A stretch of DNA of 64,000 nucleotides from a bacterium (GTDB lineage: Bacteria; Pseudomonadota; Alphaproteobacteria; Micavibrionales; UBA2020), in contig JAQSDV010000002.1 in NCBI GenBank assembly GCA_029945425.1, forward strand, positions 999,960 through 1,063,959. The letters are read 5' to 3'. This document shows positions 13,358-20,845 of the stretch, piece by piece. Below the pieces are notes generated by a model. The model worked only from the letters and a program-made list of their open reading frames with translations, did no database searches and was not told the origin of the DNA. Each line of letters begins with the position of its first letter. The stretch's first letter is position 1. The translations under genes were made by a program, and so were the position numbers.

Positions 13358-14320
13358 TCAGGCTTTCGTCGGTTCTTCCCTGTATTTCGCGCCCAGAATC
13401 ATGCCGGTTTTCGCCAGCGATTTTGCAATACTTGGGTGTATCTGTCCAACATCTTCAACGGTCACCACGGCGACCATCCTACCCACTGATTTTGCAACGG
13501 AAACCGCCTTGCCCATCATGTCTTCAAGGCCGATCAGGACGAAAAATTCATCGATCTCGGGCTTGAGGCGTGTCAGGTATTCTGGAATTTCCGCAGCCTC
13601 GCGGTCGTTGGCGGCGGAGAGCTTGCCCCAGTTCTTGATGCCGGGTGTTCCATGGCGCACGGATTCACGGACCATGACATTCGTGAATTCCGCTTCGGCT
13701 TCGGGCGGCAATGCGGTTGCGGCTTCGGCCAGCGCATAGTAATGACCAGCGACCGCCGCAAGTGCCAGGATGCCCTCGCCCGGCGCGTTGCCGTCGGCGA
13801 TAAAATCCTCGATCAGCAGATCGCAGAAATCCTGCGTCGCCATCTCAAACGTCAGCGACAAAATCACCGTCTCGATCAAGATGCGCAAAGAACGCTCGAC
13901 CGGAAAATCTTTTTTCTCCCATTGCGGGAAGTCGTTGATGATGAGGCCGATCGCGATTTCGTGGATGTCGTCCATGCCCTTGGGCAGTTTCTTCGCGATG
14001 CCGCGGCCCAGCTGGCGGCCCAGTTCGGTGTCGTGATCGACAGTCCATGCGGGCGGCATCAGCGGGTCGGGCGCTTCGCCCTCCGCCGGATCGGCGTTCA
14101 GCAATTCCGCGATGCGGTGGAACGCCTGTTCCATCACGACATCGGGTTCTTCGTATTCCATCAGCGTTTCCGTGATGAAGCCGGCATAGATGCAGATCGT
14201 GCGGATCAGGCGCGCGTCGCCGTCGGGCGTATCCTTCAGCATCACGTCGAGGCGCGATGTGATGGCTTTCGCCTCTTCCTTCAGCTTTTCCTGGTGTTCG
14301 GGCGAGGACACTATGGCCAT
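13358..14320 (-). CDS. Hypothetical acidic protein (320 aa)
   Basis: A soluble, acidic, mainly helical protein without a signal peptide or known motif. It contains a segment rich in Glu and Pro (about residues 80-100) and ends in a region resembling a small alpha/beta unit (VGRMVAVVTVEDVGQIHPSI). The start at 14320 is chosen because its ATG overlaps the stop of the SH3 gene (TAATG) and GGAG lies just upstream; the longer frame starts inside that gene. The overlap indicates translational coupling to the exported SH3 protein. Function unknown. Confidence 0.7.
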   Translation of the reverse strand: MAIVSSPEHQEKLKEEAKAITSRLDVMLKDTPDGDARLIRTICIYAGFITETLMEYEEPDVVMEQAFHRIAELLNADPAEGEAPDPLMPPAWTVDHDTELGRQLGRGIAKKLPKGMDDIHEIAIGLIINDFPQWEKKDFPVERSLRILIETVILSLTFEMATQDFCDLLIEDFIADGNAPGEGILALAAVAGHYYALAEAATALPPEAEAEFTNVMVRESVRHGTPGIKNWGKLSAANDREAAEIPEYLTRLKPEIDEFFVLIGLEDMMGKAVSVAKSVGRMVAVVTVEDVGQIHPSIAKSLAKTGMILGAKYREEPTKA

Positions 14321-14985
14321 TACTCCTTGATCGTCTCGGCGTCGTATACGCCCCATATATCTGTTTTCCTGATCCAGCCGTCATAGGTAGCGATCTTCAC
14401 GCTGCACCATTTTTCGCGGCAGCCTTCGAGGTCGGCAATCACGCCTGGCTCCAGCCGCACGACAGGCTGCGCCGCGTCATCCGGCTTCTTTAATATAGAG
14501 CGCACCTGACCCTTGACGATGATCGCGCGGCGGCCGGACAGCATGGCCTTGTGGACCCAGCCCTTGTCGCCGTCGATGTCGCGGATTTCGCGCCAGACCT
14601 GAAACTCGCGCGTGATTTCGACGGGCAGCCCACCCTTGCGGATCACGAATTTAATCGGGTAGCGCGTGCCGGGGCCGGTGCGGACGTTCACTTCATCAGG
14701 GCCCAGCGTGACGAAGCGCGGCACAGGCAGCTGCACGCCGCCGGTCTGGTTGTCGGCCGGGTCGGTCGGTTCATCGGCAGATTTTACGGGCGCGGCAGGT
14801 TCGGCGTCATCCTTCATCACATCGGCGATGACTTCGCTCATGGCTTTCTTGACGGGCTTCACGGATGCCGCGGCCTTTTCGGAAGCCTTTGCGGCATTCT
14901 TCGCCTCGCCCGCCATGGCAGGCGCGCCCGCCAGCAGCAGGCAGGTCAGGAGCGCGGTAAAGGTGGGTTTCGCCATTTTGAACAT
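14320..14985 (-). CDS. Exported bacterial SH3-domain protein
   Basis: The N-terminus (MAKPTFTALLTCLLLAGAPA) is a Sec signal peptide; the first Met (14985) or the fourth residue (14976) may be the start. Residues about 28-85 are an Ala/Lys/Pro/Asp-rich linker. Residues about 90-215 contain two SH3-like units: FVTLGPDEVNVRTGPGTRYP, where NVRTGPGTRYP is the classical bacterial SH3 signature, and a second one around VVRLEPGVIADLEGCREKWC with GWIRKTDIWGVY at the end. Such proteins usually bind peptidoglycan or anchor envelope enzymes. It is the first gene of a coupled pair with the 320-aa protein. Confidence 0.85.
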   Translation of the reverse strand: MFKMAKPTFTALLTCLLLAGAPAMAGEAKNAAKASEKAAASVKPVKKAMSEVIADVMKDDAEPAAPVKSADEPTDPADNQTGGVQLPVPRFVTLGPDEVNVRTGPGTRYPIKFVIRKGGLPVEITREFQVWREIRDIDGDKGWVHKAMLSGRRAIIVKGQVRSILKKPDDAAQPVVRLEPGVIADLEGCREKWCSVKIATYDGWIRKTDIWGVYDAETIKE

Positions 14986-15055
14986 CCCTGCAGAATAGGC
15001 ATAAAGAGCCCCTGCACCAACCCTTTTTTGGGCGGTTTTAGGGGGATTATCTATA

Positions 15056-15083
15056 TTGACATAACCGCTTCCCGCCCTATAAT
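15056..15083 (+). promoter_or_regulatory. Consensus promoter of the 210-aa gene
   Basis: TTGACA (15056-15061) continued as TAAC, a 16-base spacer, then TATAAT (15078-15083). Both hexamers are perfect. The start codon is at 15120, so the leader is about 30 bases, with AAGGCGAGG as ribosome-binding site. Confidence 0.85.
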
Positions 15084-15119
15084 CCGCTCAAATCCATTTT
15101 TATAAGGCGAGGCATTGCC

Positions 15120-15752
15120 ATGAAGCTTATTCCGCAGCGTTTGAAAGACTTGTTTACGCGCAAAAGCAAAAAAGACGCCGTCGCCACGCCTGCTTCGGTC
15201 GAAACCGCCGTCGCCGTTCCCGAAGCCGTCGTGGAAGCGCCGAAAGAACCCACCCTGCAGGAAAAACGCCTGCAGCGCCTGACCACATCTAAATCGGAAG
15301 AAGGCGTTTATACCTTCAACATCGACATCACCCAGCCGAACGGCGTGATGGGCGACAAGACGATGCTGATGGTCAGCAACCGCGATACAGACCTGTTCGT
15401 TGCCATGATCGGTCATTCGCCGCTGGCCGGCACGCGCGACCTTGCGAACGCCATCGAAGAACACATGATCAAGCATCTCGGCCTCGATGTCGGCAAAACA
15501 TACTTCAAGATGAAGAACGAAAACTTCTACATCGACGGCTACGACGCGTTCACGGGCCTGCCTGCCGGATCGTCTTACCAAATGGTGCTGGTGCCCGAAG
15601 GCAATAACTGGCGCCCGCCCGTGATGGTGCCCGCCGCGCGCAAGGCTGTGCCGGATACCTGCCCCCTTCTTTCCAAACCCACCCTGCCGCCCTGGTTGCA
15701 GCAAAAACTGATCAACGGCAACAAGCCGAAGCCGCCGGTTGCGCCGAAATAA
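15120..15752 (+). CDS. Hypothetical protein (210 aa)
   Basis: A basic N-terminus (MKLIPQRLKDLFTRKSKKDA) could lie on a membrane surface; then an Ala/Val/Pro/Glu linker (about residues 20-45) leads to a folded domain of about 100 residues with beta strands (GVYTFNIDITQPN, TMLMVSNRDTDLFVAMIG) and a helix (TRDLANAIEEHMIKHLGL). The tail is Pro/Lys-rich. No known motif. It has one of the strongest promoters of the window and is followed by a second gene with a near-identical promoter layout, which suggests high and possibly shared expression. Family not recognised. Confidence 0.7.
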   Translation: MKLIPQRLKDLFTRKSKKDAVATPASVETAVAVPEAVVEAPKEPTLQEKRLQRLTTSKSEEGVYTFNIDITQPNGVMGDKTMLMVSNRDTDLFVAMIGHSPLAGTRDLANAIEEHMIKHLGLDVGKTYFKMKNENFYIDGYDAFTGLPAGSSYQMVLVPEGNNWRPPVMVPAARKAVPDTCPLLSKPTLPPWLQQKLINGNKPKPPVAPK

Positions 15753-15758
15753 TACCAG

Positions 15759-15787
15759 TTGACATAACATACCCGCCCGCCTATAAC
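15759..15787 (+). promoter_or_regulatory. Promoter of the 114-aa gene
   Basis: TTGACA (15759-15764) again followed by TAAC, a 17-base spacer with CCCGCC, and TATAAC (15782-15787). The whole block resembles the promoter at 15056-15083 closely. It lies right after the stop of the 210-aa gene. Confidence 0.8.
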
Positions 15788-15815
15788 CTCGCAAAACCAT
15801 AAAACGAGGTGTGCG

Positions 15816-16160
15816 ATGGCTTATAAAATTGAAAAACTGGATCTGTTTAACGACGGCGAGATCGGCCCTGCGGCGAAACGCCTCGGCATGATGTTCAATA
15901 TTTCCGCCGGCATGAAAAACAGCGGCGACCCGCTGGAGCATGTGGAAACGCTGTTCCTCTCCACGACCGGCCTTACCGAAGTGCCCGAATTCAACCAGGC
16001 CGAAATCAGCTACCTCAAAATGAAACTGATGCAAGCTGCCGTGACCTCGGTCAAGGGCAACCTGTACGGCAATAACGATCTGGCAGACCAGACGCAGCTG
16101 ATGGTTAACACGGCAGAGGCTTCCAACTTCCTGAAAGCGAAAGCGCCCGCGCCGAAATAA
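15816..16160 (+). CDS. Hypothetical protein (114 aa)
   Basis: A small soluble alpha/beta protein starting MAYKIEKLDLFNDGEIGPAA. It has helices with many Met residues (KRLGMMFNISAGMKN, YLKMKLMQAAVTSVKG) and a short Ala/Pro/Lys tail (KAKAPAPK) like that of its upstream neighbour. Ribosome-binding site AACGAGG is placed about 8 bases before the ATG. No family recognised. It is convergent with the minus-strand gene at 16161, the two stops being adjacent. Confidence 0.7.
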   Translation: MAYKIEKLDLFNDGEIGPAAKRLGMMFNISAGMKNSGDPLEHVETLFLSTTGLTEVPEFNQAEISYLKMKLMQAAVTSVKGNLYGNNDLADQTQLMVNTAEASNFLKAKAPAPK

Positions 16161-16385
16161 TTATTCCTTCGGCAGTAGATACAAAATTTCCTCGACCGTC
16201 GCGGCCTCGATCTGTCGCGTATAATAATCGCGCCACATGGCCTGCCCCTCCCCCTTGCTTTGCGCGGGTATGAAGCGCGTGAAGACGGTGCGCGCGGTCG
16301 CAAGCGCATCGAGGAACATGCGCTGCGCATCCATGCAAAGGTGGATGTAATGCGGGCTGACCGGTTTGGTCACCAGCGCGGTCAT
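16161..16385 (-). CDS. Hypothetical small protein (74 aa)
   Basis: A short helical protein starting MTALVTKPVSPHYIHLCMDA, with a central helix (AQRMFLDALATARTVFTRF) and a second one ending VEEILYLLPKE. Its ATG overlaps the stop of the DUF421 gene (ATGA), so it is translated together with that membrane protein and may be its partner. Nothing in the sequence gives a biochemical role. Confidence 0.65.
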   Translation of the reverse strand: MTALVTKPVSPHYIHLCMDAQRMFLDALATARTVFTRFIPAQSKGEGQAMWRDYYTRQIEAATVEEILYLLPKE

Positions 16386-16885
16386 GCCAGCTCGTCGGCC
16401 TGCCGATGGCCGGTTTGCTTCGGCACGCCGGTTATTTTTCCGTCCCCTTCGATGATAATCAGGCGAAATTGCCTGTAATCCGCGATGCCGTAACAGCGGG
16501 CGGCGAGGTCGAGGTCGCTTTCGTCGATCATGAATTTCTTCATCACCTTGCGGTCGAGACGTCCGCCCGAGTAAATAACGACAGGTTCGCCATCAATCGC
16601 CTTGCGGATAAAGCCGAGGCGGTCGCAGAGCCAGCCGAGGAACAGGATGGTCGTGATGCTCGCCATCGTGCCCCAGAACCCCGCATCCTCCGGCGTCAGC
16701 CCGATATCGCAGGCTTCCGCGATCACCAGCAGCAGGATCAGGTCTTGCGGACTTTGTTCGCCGAAGACGCGGCGGCCGACGGCCTTTAAGCCCGCCAGCA
16801 CAAAAACGAAAATCACCGCCGTCTGCAGGACGGCGAGCCCGATTGCGTCCATCGGCGGTTTATCGAGGATGCTGACGTAATCCAT
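16382..16885 (-). CDS. DUF421 (YetF/YcaP-type) membrane protein
   Basis: A 167-aa integral membrane protein. Three membrane segments fill residues about 15-90 (AVLQTAVIFVFVLAGLKAVG, DLILLLVIAEACDIGLT, GTMASITTILFLGWLCDRLG); between the first two lies the family signature GRRVFGEQSPQDLILLL. The C-terminal half is the soluble DUF421 domain (GEPVVIYSGGRLDRKVMKKF, SDLDLAARCYGIADYRQF, IIIEGDGKITGVP). YetF proteins are linked to spore or envelope functions in other bacteria, but no general role is known. It is coupled to a 74-aa gene downstream. Confidence 0.85.
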   Translation of the reverse strand: MDYVSILDKPPMDAIGLAVLQTAVIFVFVLAGLKAVGRRVFGEQSPQDLILLLVIAEACDIGLTPEDAGFWGTMASITTILFLGWLCDRLGFIRKAIDGEPVVIYSGGRLDRKVMKKFMIDESDLDLAARCYGIADYRQFRLIIIEGDGKITGVPKQTGHRQADELA

Positions 16886-16894
16886 GCGTCACCT

Positions 16895-16940
16895 ATAAAA
16901 AAAATGCAGAAAGGGGCCCGACTTAAAAGCCGGGCCCCGT
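16895..16940 (-). terminator. Terminator of the DUF892 gene
   Basis: On the minus strand CGGGGCCCGG and CGGGCCCC arms (16931-16938 with 16913-16920) form a GC-rich hairpin followed by TTTCTGCATTTTTTTTA. It lies between the DUF892 stop (16956) and the DUF421 start (16885). Confidence 0.85.
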
Positions 16941-16955
16941 CCCGCAAGGATCTTG

Positions 16956-17456
16956 TCAGGCCGCTTCCTTCATCGCGTTCGCGTTGACGCGCTTGTCGGC
17001 AATCGCGGTCAGGCTGCTATCGGTTTTCGATTCCTGCTTCAGCGTTTCGTCCAGCAGCTTCACCGCGTCGCTCAGGCCCAGCACTTCCGCCCAGCGCTTC
17101 AGCGTGCCGTAGCGGGAGATTTCGTAGTGCTCGACCGCCTGCGCGGCCGCCAGCAGGCCGGCATCCAGCGCGGGCGTGCCTTTATAGTCTTCCATGATCT
17201 CTTCGCCTTCTTCGAGAATGCCGTCGATCGCGGGGCAGGTCTTGCCCTGGGACTTCTTGCCGATGATTTCGAACACGGCTTCAAGACGCGCGATCTGGCC
17301 TTCGGTTTCTTCGCGGTGGGTCGTAAAGGCCGCTTTCAGGTCGGGCGACTGTGCCGCCTTCGCCATTTTCGGCAGCGACTTGTAGATTTTCTTTTCGGCG
17401 TAATAGACGTCTTTCAGGGTGTCGTGGAACAGGTTGTCGAGGGTTTTGGTCGTCAT
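16956..17456 (-). CDS. DUF892 ferritin-like protein (YciE/YciF type)
   Basis: A four-helix ferritin-like protein of 166 aa. Features of the family are the opening TLDNLFHDTLKDVYYAEKKI, with the first Asp/Glu ligands (D13-x-x-Y-x-x-E range), KAAFTTHREETEGQIARLEAVFE (Glu/His ligands) and AVEHYEISRYGTLKRWAEVLG (E-x-x-x-Y). Such proteins form di-iron centres and are tied to stress responses in enterobacteria. The start at 17456 has GGAG upstream; the longer frame (17507) adds an unlikely extension. It is monocistronic, closed by the terminator at 16895-16940. Confidence 0.9.
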   Translation of the reverse strand: MTTKTLDNLFHDTLKDVYYAEKKIYKSLPKMAKAAQSPDLKAAFTTHREETEGQIARLEAVFEIIGKKSQGKTCPAIDGILEEGEEIMEDYKGTPALDAGLLAAAQAVEHYEISRYGTLKRWAEVLGLSDAVKLLDETLKQESKTDSSLTAIADKRVNANAMKEAA

Positions 17457-17636
17457 GATAGGCTCCGTTTTTTTCGGGGTTAAATAATCCATGGAATTAA
17501 CCCGCACACCTCTCTCCGGTTCCCGTACTTTTTCGGGCAGGAAACGCGCCTTAATTTCGATAATAAAAACAGCGTCTTATGACGCCTGACGATTGGATAT
17601 TTGAAGTTTTCCGGAAAATCCTATATAAGCAGCCGC

Positions 17637-18629
17637 ATGACACAGGGCGTTACCAAATCCTCAATACTGGACCGCACCGTTTCCGTCGCCCCCATGATGG
17701 GCTGGACGGACCGGCATGACCGCTATTTCCTGCGCCTGATATCCCCCAATGCATTGCTCTATACCGTCATGATCACGACGGGTGCGCTTGTGTATGGAAA
17801 AAAGCTCGAAGTGCTGGATTTCAATTCGGAGGAGCATCCGGTCGCCCTGCAGCTGGGCGGATCAGACCCGAAGGATCTGGCGGAGTGTGCCAAGCTCGCC
17901 GAGCAATACGGCTATGACGAAGTGAACCTGAATTGCGGCTGCCCGTCCGATCGCGTGCAGAAAGGCAAGTTCGGCGCCTGCCTGATGGCGGAGCCGCAGC
18001 TGGTCGCCGACGGCATCGACGCGATGCGTCAGGCAGTAAGCATTCCCGTCACCGTCAAAACCAGAATTGGCATTGACGATCAAGATAGTTACCAGTTTTT
18101 GTTAGACTTCGTTGGCAAGATTGCCGAGAAGGGCTGCAACACCTTTATCATCCATGCGCGCAAGGCCTTGCTTAATGGTTTAAGTCCGGCCGAGAACCGT
18201 ACTGTTCCGCCACTGAATTACGACCGCGCCTACCAGTTGAAGAAGGACTTCCCCGACCTCAACATCATTCTTAACGGCGGCATCAAAACTGTTGAGAATA
18301 TTCAGGACGCGCTGAAGAACGTGGATGGCGTCATGATCGGCCGCGAAGCCTATTCAAATCCGTACTTTCTGGCGCAGGTAGAGCGCGAGATCTTTGGTAA
18401 TACGACCGTCCGCAGCCGTGGCGAAGTGCTCGACGCGCTGATGCCCTATATCGACAGAAGTTTACAGAATGGCATTCCGCTGAAAGACATTACCCGCCAT
18501 ATCCTCGGCCTTTACCAGGGCCTGCGGGGCGGCCGCAAGTGGCGGCAGATTTTGAGCGAGGAGGCGTACAAGCCCGCCGCCAACGCCAATACCGTACTTA
18601 TGGCACGCGCACAAGTTGCTGATGCATAA
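17637..18629 (+). CDS. dusA: tRNA-dihydrouridine(20/20a) synthase
   Basis: An FMN-dependent reductase that makes dihydrouridine in the tRNA D-loop, 330 aa. The TIM barrel opens SVAPMMGWTDRHDRYFLRL; the proton-donor Cys lies in NLNCGCPSDRVQKGKFGACLM; IPVTVKTRIGIDD and FIIHARKALLNGLSPAENR are the tRNA- and FMN-contacting loops specific for DusA. NGGIKTVENIQDALK and GVMIGREAYSNPY close the phosphate site. The start at 17637 is favoured over an upstream TTG because it begins just before the conserved core. Possible -10 TATATAAG lies directly upstream, making a very short leader. Confidence 0.95.
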   Translation: MTQGVTKSSILDRTVSVAPMMGWTDRHDRYFLRLISPNALLYTVMITTGALVYGKKLEVLDFNSEEHPVALQLGGSDPKDLAECAKLAEQYGYDEVNLNCGCPSDRVQKGKFGACLMAEPQLVADGIDAMRQAVSIPVTVKTRIGIDDQDSYQFLLDFVGKIAEKGCNTFIIHARKALLNGLSPAENRTVPPLNYDRAYQLKKDFPDLNIILNGGIKTVENIQDALKNVDGVMIGREAYSNPYFLAQVEREIFGNTTVRSRGEVLDALMPYIDRSLQNGIPLKDITRHILGLYQGLRGGRKWRQILSEEAYKPAANANTVLMARAQVADA

Positions 18630-18707
18630 CAACAAAACCATGAATGAAAAGCTATTCCCTTCTGACCAAGACTGGTATAGTTATTCGACTACAGGGTTAA
18701 GGGTACA

Positions 18708-19373
18708 ATGAATAATCAGGGCACTCCCGCCACAACCAGGTTTAGCATGCAGCCGTCTTGGACAAGGCTCAATCGCGAACAATCGCATCTCGTGCTGGAT
18801 AAGCTATCCGGGCACAAGGACGCCGTTGTCTTCTCGAAAGAGGCGACCGAGGTTTCGTGGCGCAGCCTGCCCTTCTATAACAACTACCGCCTGTACCGCC
18901 TGATCAACTACGCGACCATGCCGACCTTCAGCATGATGTATCTCAGCAATGGCGACGAATACCTGAGCATCGACGGCACCGCGAACCCGATTTACACGAT
19001 CAGCGAAAAAGACGGCATCCGCCTGAACGAGATGAACGTCATTCCGTATCTCGATTTCTTCTTCACCAACGTGCAGGGCTCGGAAGGCGACATCTTCCTC
19101 ATCAAAGACCCGCGCAAGATGCCGATGCTGGATTCACTCAGCGAAGGCCAGCAGCAGAGCGTCATCAGCAGCTTCAAGCCGCTGAAAGTATCCTATGACG
19201 CGACACAGCATGTGCATCGCGTCAGCGGCACGATCTATTACGGCGGCGGCCTTATTTCGGCCACGATCCTTGTTTCCGCCGAAGGCAAGCTTGCCTTCCA
19301 GGAACAGAACCTTTTGCTAACGGGCATTCATTTCCCTTACAGCCCGTACAGCCAGCACTGGCTTGAAGGCTGA
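18708..19373 (+). CDS. Hypothetical protein (221 aa)
   Basis: A soluble protein without signal peptide. The N-terminal 20 residues are Ser/Thr/Gln-rich; the rest has many aromatic residues and beta strands (FYNNYRLYRLINYATMPTF, FSMMYLSNGDEYLSIDGT, YLDFFFTNVQGSEGDIFLI) and ends HFPYSPYSQHWLEG. No catalytic motif. It is followed after only five bases by the 171-aa gene, so the two form an operon of unknown function. Upstream is TATAGT (18676-18681) as a possible -10 and AAGGG as ribosome-binding site. Confidence 0.7.
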   Translation: MNNQGTPATTRFSMQPSWTRLNREQSHLVLDKLSGHKDAVVFSKEATEVSWRSLPFYNNYRLYRLINYATMPTFSMMYLSNGDEYLSIDGTANPIYTISEKDGIRLNEMNVIPYLDFFFTNVQGSEGDIFLIKDPRKMPMLDSLSEGQQQSVISSFKPLKVSYDATQHVHRVSGTIYYGGGLISATILVSAEGKLAFQEQNLLLTGIHFPYSPYSQHWLEG

Positions 19374-19378
19374 TCATC

Positions 19379-19894
19379 ATGAGCAACGCGCCGCGCCTGC
19401 AGGATTTCCTGACCAACACGCAAACGCTGCCCCCTGACGACGTGATGATCGAGAAAGCGCTCGACATCCTCAACCACTCCGCCCATGGCCAGCAGCTCGC
19501 CGATTTCGTGAGTGTGAACCAGATCAGCATCCGCATCATGGCGACGCCGCAGCCGACGACATACCTGCCCGAAGGCAAGCTTGTCTATATCGGCTTCAGC
19601 CGCAATAACCCCGTCTCCCCCGCCCGCTTCGTCCTGATGATGGCGGGCATCCTGCGCGAAGCGCAGCAGGAACTGGCCGGCATCAAGCATCCGCATCTCC
19701 ACGCGCCGATGCAGGAACACATGAAAGTGTCGATGGCCAAGCACGAAGACAAAATCTGGTACATGTGCACGGTCGCCTGCGAACTGAACGACATGGAAGT
19801 GTTCGGCGAATACAAATTCCTCGACGAGCTGAAAAAGATGGGCCACGAGGAATCCCTCGCCCTCTATCTCAAGCAAGAGCGCAAAACCTCCTGA
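19379..19894 (+). CDS. Hypothetical protein (171 aa)
   Basis: Second gene of the pair with the 221-aa protein. It starts MSNAPRLQDFLTNTQTLPPD and is mainly alpha-helical, with a central segment SPARFVLMMAGILREAQQEL and a later WYMCTVACELNDMEVFGEYKF followed by LKKMGHEESLALYLK. The alternation of a helix with Glu/Asn residues and the phrase EYKFLDELKKMG recalls small putative metallopeptidase-like proteins of alphaproteobacteria, but no HExxH is present, so I make no functional call. Confidence 0.7.
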   Translation: MSNAPRLQDFLTNTQTLPPDDVMIEKALDILNHSAHGQQLADFVSVNQISIRIMATPQPTTYLPEGKLVYIGFSRNNPVSPARFVLMMAGILREAQQELAGIKHPHLHAPMQEHMKVSMAKHEDKIWYMCTVACELNDMEVFGEYKFLDELKKMGHEESLALYLKQERKTS

Positions 19895-19914
19895 TCATCT
19901 CTCCACCGCAATAC

Positions 19915-19940
19915 TGTCATCCTGAGCGTAGGCGAAGGAC
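19915..19940. repeat. Half copy of the dispersed TGTCATCCTGAGCG repeat
   Basis: TGTCATCCTGAGCG (19915-19928) then TAGGCGAAGGAC matches the left arm of the palindromic repeats at 28983 and 47603 with small changes. The right arm is missing, so this is a degenerate solo copy in the gap after the 171-aa gene. Confidence 0.7.
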
Positions 19941-20176
19941 GATACGCTTATATAGGTGATGACTTATGCTCAGTCAGAGAATCACCTTTGTTTCAAAAAC
20001 CCCGCCTTTTCAGTCACTTTCGTGCGTGGCGGTTAATTAAGCTTAATGAAGACGCCGGAACATCGACTTATATCCCCTTGGATTCAATATGAAAACTTTT
20101 TAAGTTTTGACCTTTCAGGAAAATGGGGGATAATAACACTATGGGAATAACTGAAACCTTTACGGGGTAGGGCATA

Positions 20177-20323
20177 ATGACATTACACGCAATCGCAGGC
20201 AGCCGGGATACGGGCGAGTTCAAGCGGGTGGAAAAAGAGATCGAACATCGCGCCGGCGGAGCCGAGATTTTCAACCTGGCCGCACGGCCCTCCGCGCCGA
20301 AAAACAACGGCCCGAGCATGTAA
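20177..20323 (+). CDS. Small hypothetical protein (48 aa)
   Basis: The frame from ATG 20177 to TAA 20321-20323 encodes 48 residues, starting MTLHAIAGSRDTGEFKRVEK and ending in a Pro/Asn-rich tail (SAPKNNGPSM). The middle is a charged amphipathic helix (FKRVEKEIEHRAGGAEIFNL). A GGGGTAGGG purine tract lies just upstream and a strong terminator follows at 20366, so expression is plausible. No homologue is known to me. The gap 19895-20176 before it holds only the repeat half copy. Confidence 0.55.
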   Translation: MTLHAIAGSRDTGEFKRVEKEIEHRAGGAEIFNLAARPSAPKNNGPSM

Positions 20324-20365
20324 AAACAGCTCGATTCGCTGATTCGCAAGCAAATCGTAAGAATC

Positions 20366-20389
20366 ACGCCCCCGTATGGGGGCGTTTTT
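20366..20389 (+). terminator. Terminator after the 48-aa gene
   Basis: ACGCCCCC (20366-20373) and GGGGGCGT (20378-20385) pair perfectly around GTAT, followed by TTTTT. Confidence 0.9.
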
Positions 20390-20561
20390 CGTGTTTAATC
20401 GAAAAATCAGTTAATTTGTTTAACATCATGAATTTATAGGATTAATTATGAGTTAACAGGGGTTAATCTAAACATTGTTATTTGACAATCGGTGTTTTAT
20501 TTCGCATTCTGGTCTTAAGGCGCAAGAAAATTGCCCAACCACAAAAACGAGGAGTAAGGCC

Positions 20562-20717
20562 ATGGACATGAAAAAGATCGAAGGTTTCAAAACCACCCGC
20601 GAAGCAACGATGACCGCGAAGGCAATCGAATTCCGCGTTGACGGTGGTCAGCAATTCCAGACTCTGGCCCCCGTGATCCGTCAGGCTCCCGCCGTTTCGC
20701 ATGGTGCTCACGCATAA
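20562..20717 (+). CDS. Small hypothetical protein (51 aa)
   Basis: The start MDMKKIEGFKTTREATMTAK at 20562 is chosen because GAGGAG lies 8 bases before it; a longer in-frame start at 20475 has no such site. The product is a short basic-to-neutral peptide, GGQQFQTLAPVIRQAP in the middle and SHGAHA at the end. It is flanked by perfect terminators at 20366 and 20743 and so is transcribed alone. I know no family for it. Confidence 0.65.
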   Translation: MDMKKIEGFKTTREATMTAKAIEFRVDGGQQFQTLAPVIRQAPAVSHGAHA

Positions 20718-20742
20718 CACTTCATTGTAAGCGTTCTTGATC

Positions 20743-20774
20743 AAAGGCCCGGGTCCTCCAACCCGGGCCTTTTC
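20743..20774 (+). terminator. Terminator after the 51-aa gene
   Basis: AAAGGCCCGGGT (20743-20754) and ACCCGGGCCTTT (20761-20772) pair perfectly around CCTCCA, with TTTT at the end. Confidence 0.95.
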
Positions 20775-20845
20775 AATTGTGGCGCGGGTGGTGCGGCACA
20801 GCATAGGCGTTGACATACATTCAAAACGATTTAGTCTCCCCTGTC

